Assembly: GCF_902497555.1 (NCBI RefSeq)
Contig: NZ_CABVGP010000001.1
Span: 496,001 to 560,000, forward strand
DNA length: 64,000 bases
Direction: 5' to 3'
DNA from: Amycolatopsis camponoti
Lineage (GTDB): Bacteria > Actinomycetota > Actinomycetes > Mycobacteriales > Pseudonocardiaceae
Part shown: in pieces, positions 43,301-52,891 of the stretch
Layout: each line of letters opens with the position of its first letter
Numbering within the stretch: the first letter of the stretch is position 1
Made by a program: the position numbers and the translations under genes
The notes under the pieces: model-generated
What the model saw: only the letters and a program-made list of their open reading frames with translations
The model's database searches: none
What the model was told of the DNA's origin: nothing

Positions 43301-44128
43301 CTTCAGCCCGTCGAGCCCGCTGACCTTGCCCAGTACCTTGCCGAAGACCTTCGCGATCTTCTCGAAGACGTCGACCAGCTTCGACAGCAGCGGCGACACC
43401 TTGCGGATCGTGTCGGTGAGCTTCTTGAGCAGCTCCCCGATCTTCTTGCCCCACTTGGCGATCGCGGCCGACGCCTGCGCCACCACGACCGGCGTGCCGA
43501 AGCCGAGGGAGAAGACCTCCTCCATCACCCAGGCGATCAGCTTGCCGACGAGGTCCGCGATCAGCTGCCGCACGGTCTCCCGCACGAACGAGACGACCTG
43601 GCCCATGATCATCGTGACCGTGCTGATCGCGCCGGCCACCGTCGCCGCGCCGGACAGCGCTTCGCTGTGCTCGGCGGCGAACTTGCGGTACGCGTCCGCG
43701 CCCTCGCCGGTCCAGCCGGTGGTGCCGTTCTTGACCGCGTTGTCGAAGTCGGTCTTGCGTTCGCCCAGCGCCTTCGAGACGTTGCCCCAGGTGTCCGCGT
43801 AGGACTGGATCACCGGCGGGTTGCCCGCGATGGAGTCGAGCATGTCCTTCAGCGGCTGGATGTGCTCCATCAGGAACGACGCCACCGACGACATCAGGTA
43901 GCCGAACGGGTCGATCGCGGCACCCGCGATCTCCCCGGCCAGGCTGAGCATGCCCAGCCCGCCGGAAACCCAGTCGCCGTCCTTGATCCCGTTGAACGCG
44001 TCCATCGACGACTCGGCGATGCCGATGCCGCCGGCCCAGCCGTAGTCCCCGTTGCCCGCGGTGAACGCGCCGGGCCCGTCCGGGTCCTTCTTGGCGTCGA
44101 CGACGAGCGGGTTCCCCTCGGGCATCAC
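40307..44128 (-). CDS. WXG-type polymorphic toxin with C-terminal non-specific nuclease
   Basis: 1273 residues. N-terminal helical WXG-like region with W139-T-G and hydrophobic helices to about 270; a Ser/Pro/Asp linker with an 18-residue tandem repeat (about 400-535); a Gly/Pro and His/Gly part to 735; a domain with LIGCDAG (Cys822) at about 765-870; then a C-terminal toxin domain (about 1010-1273) with GGHLIAT (His1156), GNMHGQ and NS, as in Endonuclea_NS_2 nucleases. The class is exported by type VII secretion to kill competitors. Start GTG 44128 (GTGA overlap) or ATG 44125. Downstream immunity gene overlaps its end. Confidence 0.85.
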   Translation of the reverse strand: MMPEGNPLVVDAKKDPDGPGAFTAGNGDYGWAGGIGIAESSMDAFNGIKDGDWVSGGLGMLSLAGEIAGAAIDPFGYLMSSVASFLMEHIQPLKDMLDSIAGNPPVIQSYADTWGNVSKALGERKTDFDNAVKNGTTGWTGEGADAYRKFAAEHSEALSGAATVAGAISTVTMIMGQVVSFVRETVRQLIADLVGKLIAWVMEEVFSLGFGTPVVVAQASAAIAKWGKKIGELLKKLTDTIRKVSPLLSKLVDVFEKIAKVFGKVLGKVSGLDGLKVKEGGFVHKVPKEGGGVHTRAHGGDGADGSHSGDGDSSHSGENSGDAGHTDGDSPSSDPMNTDPGSRRSSSREGSGSPDGDSSPSRTGDGDGSPSGDNSPSHTGDGSSAHTGDSSPSRAGDSSPSPTRSPSGDGSPSPTRGADSTPSHTGDSSPSPARGADSTPSHAGDSSPSPTRGSDSTPSHTGDTSPSPTRGADSTPSHAGDNAPSRAGDSSPSPTRGSDSTPSHVGDTSPSPTRGTDSTPSHTGDTSPSPTRGTDSTPAQTGGGSPSRGGDGGSHPDTETPSSATPPRAEGTTSASGTAPTAPRTGEPGAVPSPRGGDGASVPAQGGAPMMGGGGGMPPGGGPAGGGGLGGGSPRTGGGGWTGTPGSPGAHSPHVDAPGRPRTGGDLPGGGRPRTPDAPAPAARGFGPGTHAPGTHAPDTHAPGTHAPGTRPHENGPHDGPGHHDPDGGTPHHNEPLTPDEVNARHSESTPSGSSYHAGDPEMGDLPHRVQPDPDGRYTVDVHVTPDGHARIGDRLYTPEEFADILRRNGDYDGRPVRLIGCDAGSNDFAHRLSRELDTEVMAPTKPAWTDSHGRVFSSDYEIGPDGRMRPRIPPDGEWNTHHPDGSTHRAGDDGFAPDSHHGDQHDVDADSARHRGDGDDDGSPSHADEDDEELFDSSTWDQHEVPRSDPTYDDKFVNYDRPGSEHPHDSPDNPYHRPPDSPQTIESGPRPRDRTEPGDFSTPVPTHPKVLAGVELTPNTEYHVVNRTRGGDIASETRFYTDAEGKIKWVECSPGGGRTPEGVKLPANPDFNYPLLPDCHYRVDNFNDPSKKLDYHTDSRGQTDAATGQPHYGPSNEDFRDAGGKYTGQGRAGHEGQNAYRGDPNHGEVRWAGGHLIATEAGGAPGYGNMHGQMAASNSGHARDGWDPPETWRRQEEQLAAYHNPPDREVELLQVSTPRRADGLSEEDVMRWRVTEVDPATGERVSRVYERVFVNVPENIDPNATVRRYGEP
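42509..42931 (-). repeat. 54-base tandem repeat inside the toxin gene
   Basis: About seven imperfect copies encode S-P-S-P-T-R-G-x-D-S-T-P-S-H-x-G-D-S/T, forming a flexible linker between the export part and the effector part. A shorter THAPG repeat lies at about 41995-42061. Confidence 0.8.
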
Positions 44129-44433
44129 GCACCGCCCGCGGACTTGTTCAGGTCGTCGGCCACCCCGGCCTCGTACTTGTGGTACGCCGCCGCGGCTTCG
44201 CGGACCTTGCCCGACACCGCCGTCATCGCCTGCACGGCGTCCTTGAGCGCGTCGATGCCGTACTGCTCCACCGGGTCGAGCATCATCCGGAACGGCTGGC
44301 AGAGGATGCCGTACGCGTCGGTCGGCATGCTGACCTGGTTCGCCGCGTCGACGGCCTGCTGCAGCCCGTCACCGATGGCGTCGAGCTGGTGGGCGTGCGC
44401 CGTCAGGTCGGTGCTGAGTTCCACATCCGTCAT
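44125..44433 (-). CDS. EspC-like type VII secretion-associated small protein
   Basis: 102 residues, two long helices, no WXG motif. The start VELSTDLTAHAHQLDAIGDGL and the central TDAYGILC resemble DUF2580/EspC-like proteins that accompany WXG-type toxins. It lies between the YbaB-like gene and the toxin, overlapping the latter by four bases, so it is the probable export partner or chaperone of the toxin. Confidence 0.75.
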   Translation of the reverse strand: MTDVELSTDLTAHAHQLDAIGDGLQQAVDAANQVSMPTDAYGILCQPFRMMLDPVEQYGIDALKDAVQAMTAVSGKVREAAAAYHKYEAGVADDLNKSAGGA

Positions 44434-44444
44434 CGGTTTCCCCC

Positions 44445-45002
44445 TCAGGAAAGAATCGGACCGCCGAAGTCGTCGTCATCGTCGTTGTCGGCCGGACGCC
44501 GGCGTCGCGGCGGTTGCTGCTGCGGCTGCGGAGGCGCGGGCGGCGGCGGGGTGCGCGGCGGCTGCTCGTCGTTGTCCTCCGGCAGGAACCGGCGGACGCG
44601 GTCGGGCTCCGGGAACGCGGGCTCGGGCTCCGGCGGCGGTTCCGGGAAGGTGCTCTGCGCCTCGCGGACGATCTCCGCCGCGGCCTGGTCGCCGGTGCCG
44701 GTGGTCTCGGTCATGGCCTGCTGCAGCAGTTCCGGGATGCGCGCCTGCGCGCGCTGCACCAGCTGCATCACCTGCGCCGACACCTCGGCCATCCGCTTCC
44801 CGGCCGCGGTCTCGGCGATGACGAGGTTCTTCAGCAGGCCGCGCGAATCGACGGTCACCTGGACCGTGCCGTCCTTCGACCGCTCGGTGACCGACTGGCC
44901 CTGCATGCGATCGGCCAGCGCCTGGTACCGGGCGGCGTTCTCCTCGAGCCGCTTGGTCCAGTTGTCGATCATCGCGTCGCTGGCGTCGATGCTGTCCGGC
45001 AT
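44445..45002 (-). CDS. YbaB/EbfC-family protein with Pro-rich tail
   Basis: 185 residues. Residues 1-110 are the YbaB/EbfC fold (LADRMQGQSVTERSKDGTVQVTVDSRGLL); residues 115-185 are Pro/Gln/Arg-rich and acidic. YbaB relatives with such tails often head WXG-toxin loci in actinobacteria (my recollection), where the role may be regulatory or as an adaptor rather than nucleoid binding. ATG 45002 has AAGGGG six bases upstream. First gene of the toxin operon. Confidence 0.78.
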   Translation of the reverse strand: MPDSIDASDAMIDNWTKRLEENAARYQALADRMQGQSVTERSKDGTVQVTVDSRGLLKNLVIAETAAGKRMAEVSAQVMQLVQRAQARIPELLQQAMTETTGTGDQAAAEIVREAQSTFPEPPPEPEPAFPEPDRVRRFLPEDNDEQPPRTPPPPAPPQPQQQPPRRRRPADNDDDDDFGGPILS

Positions 45003-45070
45003 CCCGGCCCCTTCTCTCTGCTTCTCCACACTGACGGTCCCGGGCCGCCATCGGTTCCCGGAACACGTCA

Positions 45071-45112
45071 AAGGCCACCATAGGGGACCCGCAGGTCCGC
45101 CATGGTGGCCTT
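45071..45112. terminator. Terminator downstream of hppD
   Basis: AAGGCCACCAT pairs with ATGGTGGCCTT, with an inner GGGACC/GGTCC stem; 15 bases past the hppD stop on the minus strand and 68 bases upstream of the YbaB-like start. Confidence 0.75.
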
Positions 45113-45127
45113 CGCCGTTTCGTGAAG

Positions 45128-46923
<1,796 letters not shown>

Positions 46924-46926
46924 CGC

Positions 46927-47739
46927 TCAGCCTTCGTCGGCCACCTGGGCCAGGTAGCGCTTCGCCGAGCGCTGTACGACCTCGAAGCCGTCGGTCCGCA
47001 CGATCGCGTCCCACCAGGCGCCGTAGATCGCCTCGAAGCGGTAGCCCGCCAGCAGCTCCGCCGCGCGCCGGACGATGTGCGGGCGCTCCGGGACCAGGTT
47101 CGGGTAGCTGTACATGAAGCCCACGTGGGTGCGGTCCGGGATGACCTGCACGATGTCGCCGGACAGCAGCGCGCCCTGGCCGTCTTCGCCGTCCGGCCAG
47201 TGCAGGACCGTGCCGCCGGTGAAGTGGACGCCCAGGTTGATCAGGCGCAGGTCGTCGGCGACGTCCAGCGTCGTGCCGGACCACAGCTTCACCGCCGGGT
47301 CGGGCCGGCCGATCCACTGCTGGTCGCTTTCGTGCAGGTAGATCGGCACGTCGAACGCGTGCGCCCACTCCACCATCGTCGTGTAGTAGTGCGGGTGGCT
47401 GATCGCGATGCCGGTGATGCCGCCCAGGTCGCGGACCTGCTGGACCAGCGCGTCGTCGAGGTAGGCCGCGCAGTCCCACAGGAAGTTGCCGGACCGCGCC
47501 TGCACGAGCAACGCGCGTTCGCCGATCGCGAAGCCGGGGTTCGAGCCGACGCCGATGATGCCGCGGCCCTGCTCTTCGATGCGCGGTGTGTACGTGCCGC
47601 TCGCGCGCAGGGTTTCGAGGTTCGTCCACTGCTGCCCGGCCGCCGGGACGTACTGGCGTTCGTCCTCGCAGACCGGGCAGTCGTCACGGGCCACGGCGTA
47701 CTGCATGCCGCAGGCCTGGCAGAGGGGTTCGGTGCTCAC
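46927..47739 (-). CDS. MBL-fold hydrolase with N-terminal zinc ribbon
   Basis: 270 residues. Residues 1-30 carry CxxC...CxxC (Cys7, 10, 21, 24), a small zinc ribbon; a metallo-beta-lactamase-like domain follows with ISHPHYYTTMVEW as the degenerate HxHxDH motif (HPHYYT: one His and the Asp are lost) and LLSGDIVQV. Loss of metal ligands leaves catalysis uncertain. GTG 47739 has GGGAGG nine bases upstream. Its 3' end is four bases from the Lrp stop. Confidence 0.8.
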   Translation of the reverse strand: MSTEPLCQACGMQYAVARDDCPVCEDERQYVPAAGQQWTNLETLRASGTYTPRIEEQGRGIIGVGSNPGFAIGERALLVQARSGNFLWDCAAYLDDALVQQVRDLGGITGIAISHPHYYTTMVEWAHAFDVPIYLHESDQQWIGRPDPAVKLWSGTTLDVADDLRLINLGVHFTGGTVLHWPDGEDGQGALLSGDIVQVIPDRTHVGFMYSYPNLVPERPHIVRRAAELLAGYRFEAIYGAWWDAIVRTDGFEVVQRSAKRYLAQVADEG

Positions 47740-47801
47740 GGCGATGTCCTCCCAGAACGTGATTCCTGGGAGGACACGCTAGCCGTTGTCCTGTACCGAT
47801 G

Positions 47802-47891
47802 GTGACCAATCCGGCCACAGCCACGGCCGAAGGCTTCGTGGAAGCACTACTTGCCGCGTGCGGGCGGCCTGCTTTTGGCCGGATTGGTCAC
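47802..47891. repeat. 16-bp inverted repeat spanning the greA 3' end
   Basis: GTGACCAATCCGGCCA (47802-47817) and its exact complement TGGCCGGATTGGTCAC (47876-47891), 58 bases apart. The right arm contains the greA stop codon. It would make a large hairpin in greA mRNA 3' end; the inner 58 bases have their own short stem (CACGGCCGAAGGCTTCGTG). Confidence 0.7.
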
Positions 47892-48382
47892 TTGGCGTCG
47901 GTGTACGGAACCGCTTTCACGAGGGTGACCTTCTGGAGCTTGCCGTTGGGCAGCTCGTACTCGCGCGACTCGCCCTCCTTGGCGCCGAGCAGGGCCTTGC
48001 CCAGCGGCGACTCCGGGGAGTACACGTCGAGGTCGCCTTCGGCACCCTCTTCGCGGGTGGCGAGGAGGAACTTCTCGTCCTCGTCGTCGCCCTCGTAGCG
48101 GACCGTGAGGACCTTGCCGGGGCCGGCGGTGCCGTCGTTCGCGGGCTTCTCGCCGACCTTGGCCGAGCGCAGCAGCTCCTGCAGGTGCCGGATGCGCGCC
48201 TCGGCCTGGCCCTGTTCTTCACGGGCGGCGTGGTAGCCGCCGTTCTCCTTGAGGTCGCCCTCTTCGCGGCTGTCGTTGATGCGCGCGGCGATGACCGGAC
48301 GATTCTCGATCATTTCGTCGAGCTCGTGCTTGAGCCGGTCGTAGGCATCCTGGGTCAGCCAGGTCACCTTGGTGTCGCTCAC
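47888..48382 (-). CDS. greA: Transcription elongation factor GreA
   Basis: 164 residues. N-terminal coiled coil with the catalytic tip acidic residues ([23 protein letters not shown]) and C-terminal FKBP-like domain. It stimulates RNA cleavage by stalled polymerase. GTG 48382 is chosen over ATG 48391 because GAGGAG directly abuts the ATG but is well spaced from the GTG, and because the mycobacterial protein starts at the same place (TDTQVTWLTQ versus [10 protein letters not shown]). Confidence 0.93.
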   Translation of the reverse strand: MSDTKVTWLTQDAYDRLKHELDEMIENRPVIAARINDSREEGDLKENGGYHAAREEQGQAEARIRHLQELLRSAKVGEKPANDGTAGPGKVLTVRYEGDDEDEKFLLATREEGAEGDLDVYSPESPLGKALLGAKEGESREYELPNGKLQKVTLVKAVPYTDAK

Positions 48383-48474
48383 GGTCACCATCTCCTCGTC
48401 GGGCCTGCCAGGCTTGCGTGTTCAAGCCGGCCCACACGGGCGTAGGTGCCCGCGTGGCTGAGATAAAGGAAAAA

Positions 48475-48495
48475 CACGGCCCGTCGCGGGCCGTG
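48475..48495 (-). terminator. Rho-independent terminator of the DUF4307 gene
   Basis: On the minus strand, CACGGCCCG, loop CGA, CGGGCCGTG is followed by a T-run (AAAA on the + strand at 48471-48474). It lies 92 bases past the stop of the DUF4307 gene and upstream of greA. Confidence 0.8.
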
Positions 48496-48586
48496 CTGAA
48501 GGGTCAGACTATCACGGCGCGACAGGCCGACGCCCGTTATTTCCGCGCGCCGTGGGCGTTGGGCGCGCGGTTCACCCCGTTGGCCG

Positions 48587-49030
48587 CTATGGGGTTGACA
48601 GGTAGTCTGGTATGTCGTACGAGCAGCCGTACACGTCGGCCGTCACCGGTTCCCCGATGCTCTTGATCGTCGTGGTCATCCTGCTGTACTTCGCGCCGGC
48701 GGGGATCAGGAGCTCTTTGCGGCCGCTCTCGGCGCCGGTCTTGTCGCGGACGCGCACGATGCAGACGCCCGCCCGGTTGTTGTCGTCCCGCGTCACGTTG
48801 ATGGTGATTTCCATCGCGTTGCCCGGTTCACCGCGGAAGGCGACGCGCTCGGCGTCGATCGGCGCGGACCCGAGGTTGACGTACGCGACCCACGCGATCA
48901 CGCCGCTGACCAGCAGGGCGATGGCCAGGAAGAGCCACCGCCGCCAGCGCCGGGGCGCCTTCGGCCGCGTGCTGCCGTACCGGCCTTCGGGCAGCACGGG
49001 CGCTGCCGTTTCCGCCGGTCCGCCTGCCAA
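48587..49030 (-). CDS. DUF4307 membrane protein (Rv1081c-like)
   Basis: 147 residues. TTG 49030 is selected because AGGAGG lies seven bases upstream. A cytoplasmic Pro/Arg-rich start with EGRYG, one helix ([19 protein letters not shown]), then an extracytoplasmic beta-rich domain with two Cys ([25 protein letters not shown]). DUF4307 proteins lie next to mca and greA in many actinobacteria; function unknown. Confidence 0.83.
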   Translation of the reverse strand: MAGGPAETAAPVLPEGRYGSTRPKAPRRWRRWLFLAIALLVSGVIAWVAYVNLGSAPIDAERVAFRGEPGNAMEITINVTRDDNNRAGVCIVRVRDKTGAESGRKELLIPAGAKYSRMTTTIKSIGEPVTADVYGCSYDIPDYLSTP

Positions 49031-49166
49031 CGCGGGGCCTCCTGCTCGTTCTTGTCGTACCCCTGGGGACAATGGTGGGGCGGGTACGGCTTCGAGTATC
49101 CGCCCGCTGGGTGGGCGGCCCGCAGGTGGGTCGCGGAATACGGGTAGAGAAGGAGTCGTTCGCAGC

Positions 49167-50078
49167 ATGGTGGACCAGTTGACGAAGACCGCCGCGCCGC
49201 GCCTGCGGATGATGGCCGTGCACGCGCACCCGGACGACGAGTCGAGCAAGGGCGCCGCCACGATGGCGCGCTACGCCGCCGAAGGGCACGAGGTGCTGGT
49301 CGTCACGTGCACCGGGGGCGAGGCGGGCAGCATCCTCAACCCGGCCATGGACCGGCCCGAGGTGCTGGCGAACATGCACGAGATCCGCCGTGAGGAGATG
49401 GCCCGCGCGGCCAAGATCCTCGGGGTGAGCCAGCGCTGGCTGGGCTTCGTCGACTCCGGCCTGCCGGAGGGCGACCCGCTGCCGCCGGTGCCCGAGGGCT
49501 CGTTCGCGGTCGTGCCGCTGGAGGAGTCGACCGAGGCGCTGGTGCGCGTGATCCGGGAGTTCCGCCCGCACGTCATCACGACGTACGACGAGAACGGCGG
49601 CTACCCGCACCCCGACCACATCCGCACCCACGAGGTGTCGATGGCGGCGTGGGACGCGGCGCCGGACCCGAACCGGTTCCCCGACGCCGGCGAGCCGTGG
49701 CAGCCGCTGAAGCTGTACTACCTGCACGGCTTCTCGAAGGCCCGGATGATGGCCTTCGACGCCGCGCTGAAGGAGGCCGGGCTCGAGTCGCCGTACACCG
49801 AGTGGCTCGAGAAGTGGGACCCCGATCGCGCCGATGTGATGGAGCGGGTGACGACCCGTGTCGAGTGCGGTGAATACTTCGAGGTGCGGGACGAGGCGCT
49901 GAAGGCGCACGCCACGCAGATCGACCCGACCAGCCGCTGGTTCGCCGTCCCGTTGGAGATCCAGCGCCAGACTTGGCCGACCGAGGAGTACGAGCTGGTC
50001 AAGTCGCAGGTCGACAGCACGTTGCCGGAGGACGACCTGTTCGCCGGCATCGGCATCGAGGAGAAGGTGAACACATGA
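49167..50078 (+). CDS. mca: Mycothiol S-conjugate amidase
   Basis: 303 residues. Zinc ligands His21 and Asp24 (AHPDDE) and His151 (HPDH). It cleaves mycothiol conjugates to mercapturic acids for export, a detoxification route limited to actinobacteria. ATG 49167 with AAGGAG 11 bases upstream; a longer open frame precedes it. It is divergent from the DUF4307 gene and overlaps the next gene by four bases. MshB is the alternative, but length, the C-terminus and the neighbours favour Mca. Confidence 0.92.
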   Translation: MVDQLTKTAAPRLRMMAVHAHPDDESSKGAATMARYAAEGHEVLVVTCTGGEAGSILNPAMDRPEVLANMHEIRREEMARAAKILGVSQRWLGFVDSGLPEGDPLPPVPEGSFAVVPLEESTEALVRVIREFRPHVITTYDENGGYPHPDHIRTHEVSMAAWDAAPDPNRFPDAGEPWQPLKLYYLHGFSKARMMAFDAALKEAGLESPYTEWLEKWDPDRADVMERVTTRVECGEYFEVRDEALKAHATQIDPTSRWFAVPLEIQRQTWPTEEYELVKSQVDSTLPEDDLFAGIGIEEKVNT

Positions 50079-50401
50079 GTCTGACGCTGCCGGCCGGCGT
50101 GGCGCTTCCGGTGACCGCGTCGGTTCTGGTGCTGACGCAGCAGCCGGGTGACGGCGACAACGGCGGGCAGGGCGAGGACTTCGGCAAGTCCTCTCCGGTC
50201 GGCTTCCTGGTGCTGATCCTGTTCCTCATCGCGGTCGCGTTCCTGGTCCGCTCGATGACGAAGCACCTGAAGCGCGTCCCGGCCAGCTTCGACGACCCGC
50301 CGGCCGAAGAGCCGGCGCCGGCCGTCGAGGCGGAAGAGAAGAAGGACGAGGCGGCCGAGAAGCCCGCGAAGGACTCCTCGACCACCAAGGCCGACAGTTA
50401 G
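50075..50401 (+). CDS. Small single-span membrane protein (Rv1083-like)
   Basis: 108 residues. A signal-like N-terminus, a second helix ([20 protein letters not shown]), then a cytoplasmic Lys/Glu/Ala-rich tail. ATGA overlap with mca. The same small membrane protein follows mca in mycobacteria (Rv1082-Rv1083). Function unknown. The RNA-repair gene on the opposite strand ends one base past its stop. Confidence 0.85.
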   Translation: MSLTLPAGVALPVTASVLVLTQQPGDGDNGGQGEDFGKSSPVGFLVLILFLIAVAFLVRSMTKHLKRVPASFDDPPAEEPAPAVEAEEKKDEAAEKPAKDSSTTKADS

Positions 50402-52891
50402 CTAGAGCCGCGGGTCCACCGGATCGGACTCCAGGGCGAGCACGGCGAACACGCACTCGTGCACCCGCCACAGCGGCTCGCCCCGCGCGACGCGCTCCAG
50501 GGCCTCCAGCCCCAGCGCGTACTCGCGCAGCGCCAGCATGCGCTTCCGGTTCAGCCCGCGCTTGCGCAGCCGATCGAGGTTGGCCGGCAGCGTGTAGTCC
50601 GGCCCGTAGATGATCCGCAGGTACTCGCGCCCGCGGACCTTCACGCCCGGCTGGACCAGCCCGCGCGCGCCCCGGGTCAGGTTCGCCGACGGCTTGACCA
50701 CCATGCCCTCGCCGCCCGCGGCCGTCAGCTCCTCCCACCACGCGACCCCCTGGGCCACCGACGCGGCGTCCAGCAGGTCCACCGAGCGCGTCCGGGTGCG
50801 CTGGAAGCGCGGGCCGGCGAGGCCGTCCAGCACCGAGAGGTGCCACGAATGCGGCCGGTCGTGGTAGGTCGCCCCTTCCGAAGCCAGCAGCTGGAACGGC
50901 GCCAGCCGCACCCCGTCCAGTCCCGCCGTCGGCCAGCAGTACCGCCGGTAGGCGTCCCGATAGGACTCCACTGTGGACGAACGCGTTGCCGTGCGCCGCA
51001 ACAGGTCCGAGACGTCGATGCCGCGCGCGAACGCCGTCGTCAGCGCGGAGACCGCCGCCGGCAGCACCGCCTGGGCCGCCGCGCCGACCGACGCGTACTG
51101 GTCCGCGATCAGCCCACCCGCCTTCGCGCTCCACGGCAGCAGCTCGGCGTCGAGCAGCAGCCAGTCCGACTCCAGCTCGTCGAACAGCCCGCCGGCCGCC
51201 GACCGCACGTCGTCCAGCAGCGTCGCGTTCTGCGCGGTCGAGAAGAACGGCCGCCCGGTCCGCGTGTACACCGCGCCGCCGCCCTCGATGCCGAACCGCC
51301 GGGAACCGGCGTCGTTCCGGCACACCAGGACCACGGCCCGCGAGCCCATGTGCTTCTCCTCGCACAGCACCGACTCGACGCCCGCCGCCCGGTACTCGGC
51401 GAACGCCTCCTCCGGGTGCTCCAGGTAGTCGTCCCGGGCCGACGTCGAGCACGGTGCCATCGTCGGCGGCAGGTAGGCCAGCCACCGCGGGTCGACCGCG
51501 AACCGGCTCATCACCTCCAGCGCCGCCGCCGACTGCTCCGCCGAGACGCCGACGCGGCCGTGGTGCGCGGTCTGCACGATCCGCTTCCCGGTGACGTCGG
51601 CCAGCTCCAGGACCGCCGGCTCACGTCCGCCGAGGGGCCGCGAAGCGTCGAGAGGCCGTGAAGGCTCGTACCAGACCTGGTGGGCCTTCACCGAGACGAC
51701 TTCGCGCTCCGGGTAGCGCAGCGCGGTCAGCTTCCCGCCGAACACGGCGCCGGTGTCGAGGCACATCGTGTTGTTGACCCACTCCGGCTCCAGCGTCGGC
51801 GTGTGCCCGTACAGGACCATCGCCGACCCGCGGTAGTCGCGCGCCCACGGCAGCCGCACCGGCAGGCCGTATTCGTCGGTCTCGCCGGTCGTGTCGCCGT
51901 AGAGCGCCATGCTGCGGACCCGCCCGGACGCGCGCCCGTGGTAGCGCTCGGGCAGCCCGGCGTGCGCGACGACCAGGTCGCCGCCGTCGAGGACGTAGTG
52001 CGCGATCAGGCCGTCGCAGAACTCGTGGGCCTGCCGGCGGAACTCCTCGCTTTCCGCGGCGAGCTGCTCCAGCGACTCCGCGAGCCCGTGCGCGGCGTTG
52101 ACCTTCCGGCCGTGCAGCGCGCGCACCAGCTTCTGCTCGTGGTTGCCGCACACGACCAGCGCGTCGCCGGACGCGGCCATCCCCATCACGCGCCGCAGCA
52201 CGCCGGGGGTGTCCGGGCCGCGGTCGACGAGGTCGCCGACGAACACCGCTGTCCGCCCGGCCGGGTGGACGCCGTCGACGTACCCCAGCTCGCCCAACAG
52301 CTCCTCGAGCTCGGCCGCGCAGCCGTGGACGTCGCCGATCACATCGAACGGCCCGGTCAGGTCGCGCTTGTCGTTGCGCAGCGGCTCGACGGCGATCTCC
52401 GCCTCGGCCACCTCGGCCTCGGACCGCAGCACGTGCACGCGCCGGAATCCTTCGCGCTCCAGCGACTTCAGCGACCGCTGCAACTCGCCGCGCTGGCGCC
52501 GGACGACGTGGTCGCCGAAGTCGCGCTCGGGGCGCGAAGCGTTGCGCTCGACGCAGACGCCGAGCGGCAGGTCGAGCACGATCGCCGTGGGCAGCACGTC
52601 GTGCTCCTTCGCGAGCTTCACCAGGCTCGCCCGCGAAGCGCGCTGGACGTTCGTCGCGTCGATGACGGTCATCCGCCCGGCCGCGAGCCGCTTCGCCGCG
52701 ACGTAGTGCAGCGCGTCGAACGCTTCGGCCGACGCCGACTGGTCGTTTTCGTCGTCGGCGACGAGCCCGCGGAAGAAGTCGCTGGAGAGCACCTGCGTCG
52801 GCGCGAAGTGCGTGCGCGCGAACGTCGACTTCCCGGAGCCGGAAGCGCCGACGAGCACGACGAGCGACATGTCGGGAACGGTCAGCTTCAC
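50402..52891 (-). CDS. pnkp: Bacterial polynucleotide kinase-phosphatase-ligase (Pnkp)
   Basis: 829 residues. Kinase domain with P-loop GASGSGKST (15-23); metallophosphatase with GDVHG (186-190), GDLVDRG (219-225) and GNHE (249-252); C-terminal adenylyltransferase with Lys513 in EEKHMGS. With Hen1 it repairs RNA cut by ribotoxins: end healing, 3' methylation and sealing. GTG 52891 has AAGGAGG seven bases upstream and overlaps the Hen1 stop (GTGA). All three active sites look intact. Confidence 0.93.
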   Translation of the reverse strand: MKLTVPDMSLVVLVGASGSGKSTFARTHFAPTQVLSSDFFRGLVADDENDQSASAEAFDALHYVAAKRLAAGRMTVIDATNVQRASRASLVKLAKEHDVLPTAIVLDLPLGVCVERNASRPERDFGDHVVRRQRGELQRSLKSLEREGFRRVHVLRSEAEVAEAEIAVEPLRNDKRDLTGPFDVIGDVHGCAAELEELLGELGYVDGVHPAGRTAVFVGDLVDRGPDTPGVLRRVMGMAASGDALVVCGNHEQKLVRALHGRKVNAAHGLAESLEQLAAESEEFRRQAHEFCDGLIAHYVLDGGDLVVAHAGLPERYHGRASGRVRSMALYGDTTGETDEYGLPVRLPWARDYRGSAMVLYGHTPTLEPEWVNNTMCLDTGAVFGGKLTALRYPEREVVSVKAHQVWYEPSRPLDASRPLGGREPAVLELADVTGKRIVQTAHHGRVGVSAEQSAAALEVMSRFAVDPRWLAYLPPTMAPCSTSARDDYLEHPEEAFAEYRAAGVESVLCEEKHMGSRAVVLVCRNDAGSRRFGIEGGGAVYTRTGRPFFSTAQNATLLDDVRSAAGGLFDELESDWLLLDAELLPWSAKAGGLIADQYASVGAAAQAVLPAAVSALTTAFARGIDVSDLLRRTATRSSTVESYRDAYRRYCWPTAGLDGVRLAPFQLLASEGATYHDRPHSWHLSVLDGLAGPRFQRTRTRSVDLLDAASVAQGVAWWEELTAAGGEGMVVKPSANLTRGARGLVQPGVKVRGREYLRIIYGPDYTLPANLDRLRKRGLNRKRMLALREYALGLEALERVARGEPLWRVHECVFAVLALESDPVDPRL

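Noticed and set aside
42000..44821. Long + strand frames across the toxin gene
   Set aside because: Repetitive translations that come from the toxin's tandem repeats read on the other strand; the minus-strand frame has recognisable WXG and nuclease domains and coupled neighbours.
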